A stretch of 64,000 nucleotides of DNA from Atriophallophorus winterbourni. Lineage: Eukaryota > Platyhelminthes > Trematoda > Plagiorchiida > Microphallidae. The stretch lies in assembly GCA_013407085.1 (NCBI GenBank), contig JACCGJ010000233.1:92429-156428 (forward strand), written 5' to 3'. Below, piece after piece: positions 53,801-63,470 of this stretch. Position 1 is the stretch's first letter, and each line of letters starts with the position of its first letter. A model generated the notes under the pieces. That model was not told the origin of the DNA. It was given only the letters and a program-made list of their open reading frames with translations, and made no database searches. Both the position numbers and the translations under genes were made by a program.

Positions 53801-56597
53801 GACTATTAGTTTGTTCACACAGGCTTCCAGGACACCAGTTGGAAAAACTAGCCAATAACACACACACCGCGTTTCGAATTCACTAGTCGATTACGTCTCA
53901 ATTCACCCTAGAAGTCCAACACTAAAAGGCCAATCACGTTCACCTACGAATCCCACAACACAACAGAATACCAAGCGGTTAACGCCTTTATTAAGCACAT
54001 GATTAAGAATAAAACATGCGCTTATCTTATATCGTCAAATCTCATTACCACAACGCTGTCCTCAACATATGTGTGCCGGTTGTCACTTTGATCTGATTTG
54101 TTAATCAAAGCCTTCGCCACTTTGGGCCACCAAGATCTCATCCGATTAGACCTGGGTTGACCTCGTGCAATTATATCCTCCGTTTCTCCCTCATACCCCA
54201 CTCCAACAATATTCCGAAACAAGATCGGATTACTCGATAAAACAAAGTTATACTAGAAAGCCACTGTTGGACAAGATTGGCATAGCCAGGTTTTAGGTTT
54301 TCAACTACTCATCAGTACCGAATCTTTCAAACTAATAACAAATTTGAACACGAACCCAGTTGAACAATCGAACCTAGCTTACTGAGTTCGAGTTGGTTCT
54401 TATTTGACCTCAACAGCAGTACATATCCTCTCCCTGGGGTCAGGCTCGAAGCCCGTCAGGCCGATCGCGATCAAGCAATTATTACGGAAGTGCGAAGTGC
54501 ATTAGCGATGAGTGCTAATCACGAGCTTCTGAATGATACGCAGAACATCACCCTCTAGCACAACATAAGAGCAGAAAGCGCCGAAAATACCGACGACGAC
54601 TATCGTGAACTCGTAATATTTCGGGTTTCAGAAGGATTGAATCAGAACGGTTGAGCGACAACATGTTCGGAAGTATGAGAAGATGGGCAACGTCAGCCGC
54701 AACTGAACGATATGCAATTCGTCAATGTCAGTCAAACGAGCCATGTGTAGCGATGGATTGAAGTGTACCGGTTGGCGCGAAATCGACTGACAACCGGGAC
54801 AGAAATATTGAGGATCAATGTTGTGGTTGTTCGTTTTGCTTATATAAGATAGGCGTGTGTTTTGTCATTTGTCTTGTGCGTAATAAACGCCCTAGACCAA
54901 TCGGCTTGTGGAAAACATTGTTGAACGCAAGTGGCGTTGGATGTGTTGACCTCAGGGATGAATTAAGACACAATCGATGTGCGTGCGTGCAACGCTGAGG
55001 GGTTACGTGGTTAATGTTGGACCGATGAAACGGAAATGTTGTAATCGGTCAGCTGTTCGCCACCTGCCACTTGTTGACCTGAACTGACCTGACGCAATCA
55101 TTTCCGGCTTCTCTCTTTCCCCACCCCCGCTAAATTACCAGTCTTTCTCCAGACTGGAACATATAATTAGCGCTATAGTCCGACAAATCGCAAAGGAGTC
55201 AGCAGCATTTTTTTGGTAATCCAAACAATTTTATCTCAATTGTCTCCGTACCTAGCACCTGTAAACTAAAACAAGTTTCTTACTATTTGGTGACATCAAG
55301 TGAAAACAATAAGATTAGGTTCAGTGGGCCTTGTAACAGTGGAAGATTGGTAATAATTATAAGTTAAAACTACCGTGGGACAGAATTCGTACAGTCAACT
55401 TTTTGACGACCGATCAACAGAGTGAGTCTAAGCCAATCGAGTAAATCAATGGAAATGACCAATTTTTGTCGTCTTCTCATTCCTCCATTTGCAACTCGAA
55501 ACATGTAGTACAGTACAAGTAATCCAGTTTCAAGACGCTAAAAGTATAGTATAATGTTTTGAGTGCACAAATTGGGGTAATGAATGTTAGACAAATAGGT
55601 TTTCGAAAAACGAAAACGCTTATAAGCCTAAAGTAAACAATCTACTTGTTAGCGGGTAACAACAGTATATTTTCCATGCCGCATTTGCATCAACCACCGG
55701 TAATAGCTTCAATTTATGGGGTCATCGATTCCATGCTCAATTTAATTATATCGGCTAACGACGGTTTGACAGGGCTCTAGTTGAGAGCAAGCAAACAAGC
55801 GGTATTTGTGAAGTGTAAGTAAGTATGTATGAAATCACAAGATTAGATCCAGGCAAAGTACCGCACGGTCAAAAACTGTGCGTGAGTTAAGATCTTGTCA
55901 TGTTGCCTAAACCTCGTCATACACTCAAATCTCAATACTATGCCACCTAGTTACTATGACACTCTTGCTATTGTGCCACATTTGCTCGGTCCCGACAAAA
56001 TTCAATACAAAATAAATTTACTATGCCACTCCCTACTCTCGCTACTATGCCACTATTCGGTGACTATTTAAAAGTGCATTTTTGCGAATTTTACGCATAT
56101 AGTCAGCCGGTTTCTAGGTCAAACACGCGATGTTTCTCCCGAACGCCAACTACCGTATACCGAAAAATCGGCAGTGAGCCTTACATTCCGGTGCGCCTAT
56201 GTAATAAATCGTGTAAGTTCACAACTGTGAACTATAATATTATATATATATCTTATATATATATATATGCGAGCGTAAGTGAGGTGAATGTGAGCAATAC
56301 AAAAATAAAGGATAAAAATGTTCAACTGTCATTGAAAACAGCTTTATAAAACTACCTCTTTTTGACCGGTCGCTGAGCATTTTCCACAGCCGTGGCTTCA
56401 GCGACATTGTCTCCGACTACGGTAACTGAATAATGGTCACTCACAGACTCGCACCTATCTGTGCTCTGTGAAGACAAATCACCATGCCGATATGCTGTGG
56501 AACCAGTTCGAGTTGAGTTCAACGCAACGGCCGCCGAGTTGTCTAGTGTTGTTAGCAGATTCTCCGCTTTCGTGGCCAACTCGGAAAACCAAGACAT
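38690..56597 (-). CDS. GOLGA5: Golgin-84 (GOLGA5) orthologue, eight exons found
   Basis: Spliced minus-strand gene. Exons: 56597-56356, 52406-52136, 49594-49416, 44345-44193, 44128-43889, 41313-41032, 40951-40811, 38875-38690. Phases agree at every junction except a one-base loss inside exon 3. The product is about 564 residues; human golgin-84 has 731. Golgin-84 is a coiled-coil tether of the Golgi membrane, anchored by a C-terminal membrane helix and linked to Rab1 and intra-Golgi transport. The N-terminal MSWF...L..KAE..L motif, the coiled coil, the YK.KA..IL..KEKLI block and the C-terminal anchor all match. Introns carry SINE-A, RTE-A and the N gap. ATG follows an acceptor directly, so a 5' UTR exon or trans-spliced leader lies upstream. 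Confidence 0.88.
38876..40810. other. Golgin-84 intron 7, no repeat recognised
   Basis: AT-rich, with only spurious frames. I see neither SINE-A nor LINE blocks here. Confidence 0.45.
40811..40951 (-). CDS. GOLGA5: Golgin-84 exon 7
   Basis: Acceptor ACATCTAG, donor GTAAGT. It reads LRLERAQTDNEELASALASG and then a Gly/Ser-rich stretch (LGGSGLLNKLSFSGGGYG), the end of the coiled coil and the linker to the anchor. 47 codons, phase 0 both sides. Confidence 0.82.
41032..41313 (-). CDS. GOLGA5: Golgin-84 exon 6: distal coiled coil
   Basis: Acceptor CTCTTCAG, donor GTGAGT. 94 codons of coiled coil (LREEADLELVHMRRQQREAE, ALSRQKADLHQKLI). It includes TLESRLRQLTDNLLSKQDAL, which matches the conserved LE.RL.QLT..L..KQ..L block of golgin-84. 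Confidence 0.87.
41314..43329. other. Golgin-84 intron 5, unique part
   Basis: No recognised gene or repeat family over about 2 kb. Confidence 0.4.
43330..43505 (-). mobile_element. RTE-A scrap in golgin-84 intron 5
   Basis: The block CTTCTGAAGTGCAACCGTTAA and following CTTCAAGCCGAAGTGGGAAA matches the palm-region stretch of RTE-A at 28940-29000 and 51010-51080. Only about 175 bp remain. Confidence 0.6.
43576..43820 (+). repeat. SINE-A copy, full length
   Basis: Complete from CGGATGTGCAATGG to a degenerate CATA/CCATA tail, inserted antisense to golgin-84 only ~70 bp from exon 5. Confidence 0.85.
43889..44128 (-). CDS. GOLGA5: Golgin-84 exon 5: coiled coil
   Basis: Acceptor after CACTTTAG, donor GTATGA. 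80 codons starting LISSLRNSPDGSD, which continues the KEK-LI.SL block of exon 4. Coiled coil follows (LRAECDKLREEVARWRIEVD, LEIQFQGERDAFRQEL). Confidence 0.87.
44193..44345 (-). CDS. GOLGA5: Golgin-84 exon 4: coiled coil
   Basis: Acceptor CTTACAAAG, donor GTATGT. 51 codons, ending EDLKQYKEKAAHILSVKEK, the most conserved block of the family (Y-K-x-K-A-x-x-I-L-x-x-K-E-K). Confidence 0.88.
44384..46295. repeat. Left copy of a ~1.9-kb duplicated intron block
   Basis: Begins GAGAGTAACGTTTAACGCTT and ends CGCAAGTTAATAATC at the N gap. It matches 47296-49267 almost base for base, with a few indels. One ~28-base insertion is unique to the right copy near 48000-48025, and another of about 45 bases near 48121-48165. 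Contains a 92-codon spurious frame, identical in both copies. Confidence 0.92.
44488..44690 (-). repeat. SINE-A copy inside the left duplicated block
   Basis: Diverged copy; its twin is at 47400-47602. Confidence 0.75.
46296..47295. other. Assembly gap of exactly 1000 N
   Basis: The round length marks an arbitrary scaffold gap, not a measured size. It sits precisely between the two copies of the duplicated block. Confidence 0.99.
47296..49267. repeat. Right copy of the ~1.9-kb duplicated intron block
   Basis: Starts and ends at the same internal bases as the left copy, then continues into unique sequence leading to golgin-84 exon 3. Confidence 0.92.
47400..47602 (-). repeat. SINE-A copy inside the right duplicated block
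   Basis: Same copy as 44488-44690, differing at a handful of bases. Confidence 0.75.
49416..49594 (-). CDS. GOLGA5: Golgin-84 exon 3, with one-base frameshift
   Basis: Acceptor CTACATCCAG, donor GTAAGA. Starts IERLENHLRDSDMRVRELQV and ends DSELELLKAQAEEKDEIV, but the two halves are in different frames. The exon is 179 bases; 180 would keep phase 0 on both sides. The indel lies between about 49530 and 49465, and the A-run near 49473 is a natural spot. It may be a sequencing error beside a badly assembled region or a real lesion in this allele. Confidence 0.78.
49885..51960 (-). mobile_element. RTE-A copy in golgin-84 intron 2
   Basis: Minus strand, same orientation as the host gene. From 51674: TPTLEELNSAIDRLARVKSL (linker), DTIITLFKNKGDRVDCNNYR and RRISHLNVVGKSLAKVLQ (RT motif 1), SVFIDPTKVFDYVSRESLF (motif A; the catalytic Asp is kept), then thumb and C-terminal parts at 50837-50451 and 50329-50126. 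The 3' block TCGACCATGGATTTATATCA lies at about 49897. Several frameshifts; the FADD region is lost. Confidence 0.8.
52136..52406 (-). CDS. GOLGA5: Golgin-84 exon 2
   Basis: Acceptor TTTTCAAAAG, donor GTTAGT. One base completes a Ser codon split with exon 1, then 90 codons: a low-complexity linker (YKEVNRRFADTSSAASSGYH) and the start of the coiled coil (VRLENKLLRSEVSSLQSEVS, GLLRRNHKTNEENKELRGQ). The latter matches LRLENQLLRNEVQSLNQEM of vertebrate golgin-84. Confidence 0.88.
52407..52860. other. Golgin-84 intron 1, proximal part
   Basis: No recognised feature. Confidence 0.4.
52861..53093 (-). repeat. SINE-A copy, full length
   Basis: One of the best-preserved copies, from CACAAGCCTGATCCAGGCAA to GATTGCACATCCG. 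Preceded by TATG units that are the complement of the CATA tail. Confidence 0.87.
53880..54240 (-). repeat. LTR-like segment, inverted partner of 54640-54990
   Basis: The minus strand reads TATAAGATAAGCGCATGTTT, then AATAAAGGCG, then AGGGTGAATTGAGACGTAAT. The same order of blocks is found on the plus strand at 54840-54980. A frame within it ends in ...RSWWPKVAKAL..., a phrase seen at the ends of some retrotransposon polyproteins. Confidence 0.5.
54255..54320 (-). repeat. HH-SINE fragment with hammerhead-like motif
   Basis: GCCACTGTTGGACAAGATTG joined to the motif at 54285-54315: CTGATGA, stem GTAG/CCTA-like, AAAACC then TGGC, where GGTC is expected. Stem I pairing is weak (2-3 bp). Confidence 0.4.
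54640..54990 (+). repeat. LTR-like segment with TATA and AATAAA signals
   Basis: Contains GCTTATATAAGATAGG (TATA box-like), and GCGTAATAAACGCC (AATAAA) about 50 bases later, as in an LTR promoter and polyadenylation unit. It matches the minus-strand segment 53880-54240 in the same block order, so the two form an inverted pair about 400 bp apart. Confidence 0.5.
54991..55829. other. Golgin-84 intron 1, no recognised gene
   Basis: AT-rich unique sequence; nothing supportable. Confidence 0.4.
55830..55925 (-). repeat. SINE-A tail-side fragment
   Basis: Preceded by TATG units (complement of CATA); contains AGATTAGATCCAGGCAAAGT and CTGTGCGTGAGTTAAGATCT. Confidence 0.7.
56240..56270. repeat. TA microsatellite
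   Basis: Two TA runs separated by CT, about 95 bases from golgin-84 exon 1. Confidence 0.75.
56356..56597 (-). CDS. GOLGA5: Golgin-84 exon 1: start codon and N-terminal motif
   Basis: ATG is the first codon after the acceptor CATAACTTTCAG. MSWFSELATKAENLLTTLDN fits the family N-terminus M-S-W-F-x-x-L-A-x-K-A-E-x-L-L. The rest is Ser/Thr-rich and poorly conserved, as in orthologues. Donor GTAGTT at 56355, phase 2. Confidence 0.86.
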
Positions 56598-56984
56598 CTG
56601 AAAGTTATGAGAGTGGGCTTTTAAGTGAAAACGGACGATAAGGAAAGCAATTTACACGGAAACTGGGTAAAAATGTTCAAGTGACACAGCTGAAAATGTG
56701 CCAAAGAATACAGTTCAACAGCCTGATTACGTAACCGTCAATGCGGTCGAAGCACAAACCTTTCACAAGGTACCGATCATCTAAGTGTGGGTAATGGAAG
56801 AACGAGCAAGTAACCTAAGATCACAAGCTAAATAGTAGATGTTTCCCAATTTCATGAAAGGTAGCGGCACGATACCATGCGACCAAACTGTGAAAAGTCA
56901 AGGTGCTAACTCTGGGTGGTAATGAAAAGTCATTTTTAAATACGCATAGACGTACGTAGTAAATTATTTACTAAATGGAAATGA

Positions 56985-57265
56985 AACCTGGACATGTACG
57001 CAAGACACGAACGGAAGCTGAATGCTATTCATTTACGGGCCATTCGTCGCAGCTCTGACAAATCGTGGATGGGCAAAGTAACAAATAGATAAGTGATTTA
57101 TAACGCTACTACGAATGCGCCGCCTAGGCTGGCCGGGTCGTATAACAGAATGAAAAATAATCGTATCCCAAAATATCTACCCTATGGAAAGTTTAAATCA
57201 GTAATTTGACCTTTGAAAAGGCCGTACTTGCGCTACAAAGACCTGTACAAGAAATATATGAAAAC
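56985..57265 (+). mobile_element. RTE-A C-terminal fragment, plus strand
   Basis: GAAACCTGGACATGTACGCA, then GCCATTCGTCGCAGCTCTG, CCGCCTAGGCTGGCCGGGTC and ATCGTATCCCAAAATATCTA. These follow the C-terminal RTE-A order (GETWT, IRRI, RRLRWLGHV, GRIPKDL). Heavily frameshifted. Confidence 0.6.
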
Positions 57266-58990
57266 ACTTAACATTAATCCTATGAAGTGAAAGAACTTGC
57301 TCTTGACCACTCACCTAGGAGCCAGTGTGAAGCGTTAATCTCAAGATGGCGGATGAAACCTATTCGCCTATCAATGTGAAAGCTGCGTGAGATCGTTCCT
57401 CCCGAATTGTGCTCTTTGGTCATGTGAAACGATGTGGAGCATGAGATCACCATGCGCTTGCGATCTGCATCATGGAAAAGTCGACCGAAGGCCAAAAGTA
57501 ACAATATACGTATGACTGCACGAGGTTGGAAAAGGAAATCACTTAAAAGTAGCGGGACTGTATATAAACTAAAATAGTCCCAGACATCCCTAGTGAAGAG
57601 AAGCAAGAAAATAACTACAACATACCAGTTGCGGGTAATTACCGCTAGGAATCAATGTAGGGTAGTGTTGCCAGTGCACCCTAAAAGAAATTCTCTACTG
57701 AAAGAAGTTGAAAAGAGAGCCTTACGATTTCCACGATGCACACCATTCGATTGGCTACCGTTGACGGAAATTTGCTAGATACCTCATACAGACAAGACCT
57801 CAGTATACTATTTCTTCATCTACACAAATGAGCAATGATAAAACCAAAGAGCAATTTTTGGATATTACAATCGAACAGTATTAGTGTAGATTCAGATAGA
57901 TTACTCCAAAGCCAGAGCCGAATAAAAATGTTATTTACGTCGCATTCCTATCATTCCGTTGATAAATACCGACAACGCACACATTGCGTGGGAGAGAATT
58001 TCTACTCTCACTTTTGAACAAGGATCATCAACGTCCATTACATCAGTGTTAAATTATTTGCAACGCTAATAAACACAGAAAGTATCGATCAATAACTGCC
58101 GTTGCTATATATGCCGTGAATCACGTGCCGTATTTCATGTGAGACGTAATCAATGTAGATGAACCACTATCGAGTGGGTTAGTTGGAGAATGTGACCATC
58201 GATTTGAACACCGCCTTACGAGGAGTACGTTGTGATCAGAACCAATAGTTAGTAAGACTTCGCGGTGAAACAACAGAACTGAAGGCGTCAATCTTTATTG
58301 CACTTGAAATGTTTTGTTCGAACGACCGATCAAAATAATCGATTAAACTCAATTAGATAATGTGGAAACCTGAAGAAACAAATGCAGCATAGATGTGGAA
58401 GTGTCAAGAGCGCTTCAACAAGAAAAAACTCTAGTAAACAGTGTGTAACAAAACGACGAGTGGGGGGTATACTTATACGGTGAATTATTATTAACGTGCT
58501 CGCTAAGCGACTTGTCGTCGCAGTAAAAATGGATTCTTCGTTAATAATAGAACCAAGTTAAGCTGGGAAATCGAGCGAACATTCGCTCTAGTTCGTGACA
58601 TTTTTGATTTAGGCTTGATTTACTGGCACATGATGGTCGAAAATCTCAAGACTACAAGAAGATAAGTTGGCTCTCGAACAAGACGTCTTTTATTTTACCG
58701 TACGCGAATCACAAATGATATCGAATTAATTGTAATGAAATGGGAGTTATCATGTCTATTTCTATGTATATGGACCGAGAAGCAGGCTAATCTAATAGAG
58801 GTGAAATCATCGCAGTGAGAGAAACATGTCGCGCCAGAAAGCCCCTTGGGGTTCATCGACACATTGGATTGGTTATCAGAAATGAACCAACGAGAAGTCT
58901 CCAATTACGACAGCAATTCACCACTACAACCAATGACAGAAAATAAGCACCAGTGTAGGTAATACAAACGGATGGATCACTCCAAACGCG
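57266..58990. other. Upstream of golgin-84 exon 1, no firm gene
   Basis: A plus-strand stretch near 57650-57770 (PVHPKRNSLLKEVEKRALRF) may be a LINE RT C-terminus, too short to place. Otherwise nothing recognised. Confidence 0.35.
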
Positions 58991-59090
58991 TGGAATGTTT
59001 CGTCAATGGTGACAAGTCTGACACTCATATTCCAGCTCAGTGGAATGTTTCGTCAATGGTGACAAGTCTGACACTCATATTCCAGCTCAG
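58991..59090. repeat. Perfect 50-bp tandem duplication
   Basis: 58991-59040 and 59041-59090 are identical, from TGGAATGTTTCG to TTCCAGCTCAG. A third partial unit does not follow. Absence of any difference suggests a very recent event or an assembly slip. Confidence 0.95.
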
Positions 59091-59707
59091 TGAACCAATC
59101 AACACCCTTACATCAATCCACACACGAGACCATCAAATGAATTTAAAATATATGGAAATAATAGTTGAAAAAAATTTATATTGCTCTCAGTCGATAGGTA
59201 GACAAATAACGATAAACAGAACAAGATCTAAGAAAAATCAAATCAGAAAATTTAGCACAGCGGGTTCCACGATGAAGATACGAATGGGCGAGTCGACAAC
59301 ATGCGCGCAGTTCGGGGAATCGAAATTTGACTGCGGATATGTCACATCATGTATTTGGCAGCTTTAAGGGTGAGATTTGTTGAGGTGGGCAGGAGCGGTT
59401 CCTCTTTCTTTTGAGCTGGTTGGCTGAAGGAGTATAGGAAAAATGGTGAAATAGGAATTTCGAGTGTAAAATTTGATAACGATAACAATAAAACGGTAAA
59501 TACAATAAAGATGAGAGTTAGTATTTCTGGCTGTATTAGCCATGTTGCAACAGAAATAGTAGTTCATGTATGAAGACAAATCGAACGTTTATATGTGGAA
59601 AACGAAAAAAATTCGGTGAAATCTGCAGTTCGCGGTTTATTTATGATTGCACAAGGAAACTATTCCAACTTGAACGTGTAATTTTCTAGCTTCATGCTAT
59701 GTATGAA

Positions 59708-59937
59708 GATGAAATCTCACAAGCATGGAGTGCGGAAAAGTGCTAGAAAGCAAGAATGCACATGGGCTCAGACAATATCAAATAACCCACACCTAGACAG
59801 ATGTAGGAAAGAGAATAAGCGGCATTGAAACTCCCGCGTGTCTCCGCATGCAACTCACTACTGGTGGCTTATCAACTTAGCACGGTTATCTGCGTAGTAC
59901 AGCACACGGTTATCTACTGGACGATTGCACATACGAG
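59708..59937 (-). repeat. SINE-A copy, diverged
   Basis: Recognisable by CATGCAACTCACTACTGGTG and GATTGCACATACGAG; the tail-side block is worn. Confidence 0.68.
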
Positions 59938-60379
59938 CTTCACTGTTAAACAGATTGACCGTGAACAGGTCAGTTAAGTCAATTGGCGAGATATATGAGA
60001 AAACTATAGATTCGTCACCCCAAACAATTATTTTATCTCAAACAAAAAAAGATTTGCTATTGGATGCAAACCAAGGTTCTAAATTTTGAATAGATCTCTT
60101 ATTTTCATCAACCTTTATATTCACTCACTTGTTTATCTTTATCGATCTGTGATTTCATATTAAGTCAGGTTTCAGTTTTCTATTCTTTCATTTTATTTAG
60201 TGTTGAATTTAATAGGATAGACACTTCCTGCATGCAAATGCTCAATAGCCAGTATAGTAAATTTCACAACTACATGAGAGGCTTAACTAGACTTCTTTAT
60301 GAAAGAGATACAGCGCTTTTTTCCGCGACTGCACGGCGCCTGCCGTTAGCAATTATCACTGAGTGACGCCGAAAATCTA

Positions 60380-61498
60380 TGTTAAAGTAATGCCTAGGAA
60401 ACTCTATCGACCAAGAGAAAGTAAGCTCTTCAAGAAGCGATGTAATAGAAGCAATATCAAAGATTTACGATCAATGATCTCTTCAACCGTATTCTCTGAT
60501 GATAACGTCTCACAATGTCACATCAAAAAACCTGAACTTTTGTGAAAAAATCTGCATCCGACCAAAAAACTTCTCTTCAACTACATTGGAGAGGTTGCAC
60601 AGGCAGAAAGAACGAGCTTACCGCAGCGGAAACAGGGCACTGACTAAAGAACTGACTAAGGCTAGCAAGTCCGAAATAAGGTGTCGGGAAATAGTACGTT
60701 TTGTGGGAAACACTTGTAAAGTGCACTGAGAAAACTCTATGCCCACGACAGTGTGCGCAAGTTACGTAACTCTTCACCTGTTTAACTGAATCTAAACTTT
60801 AGTGGTGAGAATGTTATGGATATAAAACAGTCTACCTTCACATGGTTATTAGTAACTGATGAAGGATACAGCATAACTGAAGACTGGGTCCTCAACAAGC
60901 TCAGTGATTTAAAAGAATACAAACCAACAGGCCCAAACAGGGTCAATCGAATTATGCTGAAGGTCTACGCACCATGGATCGATAAACCGACAACCTCGAC
61001 ATGTTGTCGACGTGCACAACTGTCAATTGTTGGAAACAGTTAAAATTACACCGGTTTTCAAAACGTTCACAGACCCATAGCATATACTTCACAGGTTTTA
61101 AAAGTAGAGCATAGTTCTCTATCGTATGCAAAAATTACCTTAAAACAAGGATGATAATCAATTTGCATATCAAAAACTGTGCTCAGAGAACGATGCTGTT
61201 GTTTAATTCAGCGTTACATCAGCTCGACAAAAAGTCATTAGCTGCCAAAGTATGCTTCCTTGATTATACAAATGCGCAACTAATAGAACTATTAAAAACA
61301 CAGTCTATACCATACAACATTGTCAGCAGGATATGTGGATACTTTAGGGATAGGCTGAATTCTACGGACCGCGCTATTTCGCTCCCAAACGTGGAAGGAG
61401 TTCTTCAAGTTGCGATTCTCTCTCTATTCTTTTGTTTCAACATACTTATTTGCTCTTCCGTAGCCTCCCTCAACTTTCAGGCTCGAATACAGCGGTGA
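60380..61498 (+). mobile_element. Decayed LINE (Jockey-like) RT
   Basis: Pieces in order: LERLHRQKERAYRSGNRALT (60590-60650, linker), LSDLKEYKPTGPNRVNRIML (60900-60960, RT motif 0/1), then AAKVCFLDYTNAQLIELLKT (61235-61295, motif A with the catalytic Asp) and ISLPNVEGVLQVAILSLFFC (motif B, GV-Q-G lost). No FADD follows. Stops and frame changes separate the pieces. Confidence 0.65.
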
Positions 61499-61544
61499 TA
61501 TGCTGTACTTAGGAACAGCACTTCAGATAAACAAGATTTGAACT

Positions 61545-61690
61545 TGTGCACCGCTGTTGGATAAGGTTGGCACGACCAGCCTGTTCAATCACGTGGCCAC
61601 ATAGGTGAAGTGGGTAAACCCACGTAACCGATCATGGGACGTGTACCAATCTTATCCAAGTGGTGCAAACAGTACGAGACCATTCGTATA
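61545..61690 (-). repeat. HH-SINE copy folded into an inverted repeat
   Basis: GCTGTTGGATAAGGTTGGCACG (61554-61576) recurs inverted at about 61639-61665 (CGTGTACCAATCTTATCCAA). The centre has GTGGGTAAACCCAC, itself a palindrome. It is followed by GGTGCAAACAGTACGA, the worn motif seen at 38312-38331. Confidence 0.55.
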
Positions 61691-62690
61691 AATGCATGCA
61701 AATACGGAATTTTATTTCAAGCATCTCAGGTACTTTCTCAACTACATTAGATGAAAATATTACCTTAAAACATTTTTGTATTTAAATCCTGAAACATGTG
61801 TTATTGCGTTGATATTTTGTAATTGTGTACCATCTCTCATATTTTCTTTAAAAAGTAAAATTGAAATTCGGAATATTTTCGAATAAATCATTTACATTCT
61901 TCATTCTTCTAAAAATGTAGTGCTGCCCACATCTCCAAACTTAGACTCCAAAAAACTCAAAATCATTGTCTGGTTCTGTATCACAACCGTGGTTCGTTGT
62001 ACGAATCTTACTGAACAAGGCTTTCAAAAATCGAACATTGTGACACAGATTCAGATTCATATATACAGTGTTAATAAAAGGCAAACAGGCGAGAGAAAAG
62101 AGGCACACAATTACATACGATGAGAAGGCGAGCACACCAATCTCATGCAACATGCGCGATTGACATTATTCAACGGGTGATCGAAATTCGCAAGGGCTCT
62201 TTCGATCGATTGGCAAATTAAAAAGAGCGAACACTACCGGTGAACGAATGGAAACCCGCTTGCTACGTTCAACCACACGAACAACCGCCTACAATGAAGC
62301 ACATGTAACACGAGGAAACCCAGTAACGTTTGTTTCGGTTTCCGCTCAGTGTTATCGAACGGCTGTCATGGCAACGAGGGAGCTCAAAAGCGAAACAATA
62401 AGTTGATTGTCTTTCATTCATAGATTCACGACAGCCATATTGATTTCAATGAGGTCCCTACATGTGACTGAAAAGAGTATTGAATAGCATCATGGCACCT
62501 GTTCTCAGTGTTCATATACTTAATCTTCTACAGGCTTAGTATAGTATTTTAGTATTTTAGATCTAACAAATCCCAATCTCTTTAGGAGTTTATTTTGTTA
62601 TGATTAAATAGAAAATAAGAACTCGGTATTTGCTACAGATGTAATGCTGCCAACTATTATTATGATGATTACGAATAGAACATCTCGCTT
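61691..62690. other. No recognised gene
   Basis: AT-rich, no exon-like frames or named repeats. Confidence 0.4.
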
Positions 62691-62691
62691 A

Positions 62692-62751
62692 CCCGACGAT
62701 CCTTTCGGCACGGGCTTGCGCTGCAGCAATGCGACTTTGGTTATCAGTTGT
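62692..62751 (-). CDS. Candidate host exon, family unknown
   Basis: The minus strand has acceptor TTTTTTTTACAG before ACAACTGATAAC and a GTAAGC donor 59-60 bases later. The frame reads TDNQSRIAAAQARAERIV, an alanine/arginine-rich helix with biased third positions unlike the flanks. It lies 6.1 kb upstream of the golgin-84 ATG, so it belongs to a different transcript or a 5' region. Too short to name. Confidence 0.35.
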
Positions 62752-63184
62752 CTGTAAAAAAAATGGCACGGGGTTATACTGGGAGGAAGGAATCAACGAA
62801 AAAGCAGTTGAAGGATAGAACAAGATAGCGTACACAATGATTCATGAACCATAAGAAATGTAAGGCTATAATTCTACGCTGATCTGATTTCCCTTTTGAG
62901 TAGAAGAAACCAAATCCAAAACTGAAAACCCAAGGAAAAAGGGATGTTGGAATATGAAAGCAAGGGGGTATATAGCATGGATTCCTTCTTATATAGACTA
63001 AAGAAATAATGTCAGACGGGCGAATGCAGAATCTCGATGAGAAAAATCAGGATGTGCAAGATGTAGCTTTTACCTAGAATTATCGAAGAGGCCTAATGTT
63101 AGGCGCCTATATCTCTAATGAAACATGAATGCAACAAAGTTAACTGGACGAAAAAGTGACAGCAGTAAATGAGCATCCTTGTGG

Positions 63185-63470
63185 CTCCCACGACTGTTTT
63201 TGGCCTTCTTCGGTCTATGTCGAACACGGATGTGCATCGCGAGTACGTGAAATTTTCAAGCTCACAACTGTTTCACATGACTAAACAGTCTAATTGGGAA
63301 GTAACGATTTTTCGCACAAACTTCACAGCGATGACGCATTGAGTCATGCCATATGTGCATAATGGAAAATGGTCGTACCCCAAAAGATCAACCTTTTGAA
63401 GAGTGGAAATCAGCAAGTTGACCTTAGGATAAGCCGTGCTTGTGGTACAAGTACGTTTGCATCTATAACG
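63185..63470. mobile_element. RTE-A 3' scraps in opposite orientations
   Basis: 63185-63300 matches the RTE-A 3' block on the minus strand (GGTCTATGTCGAACACGGAT). 63350-63470 matches the C-terminal GRIPKDL region on the plus strand (AAATGGTCGTACCCCAAAAG). The head-to-head layout implies two separate insertions or an inversion. Confidence 0.55.
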
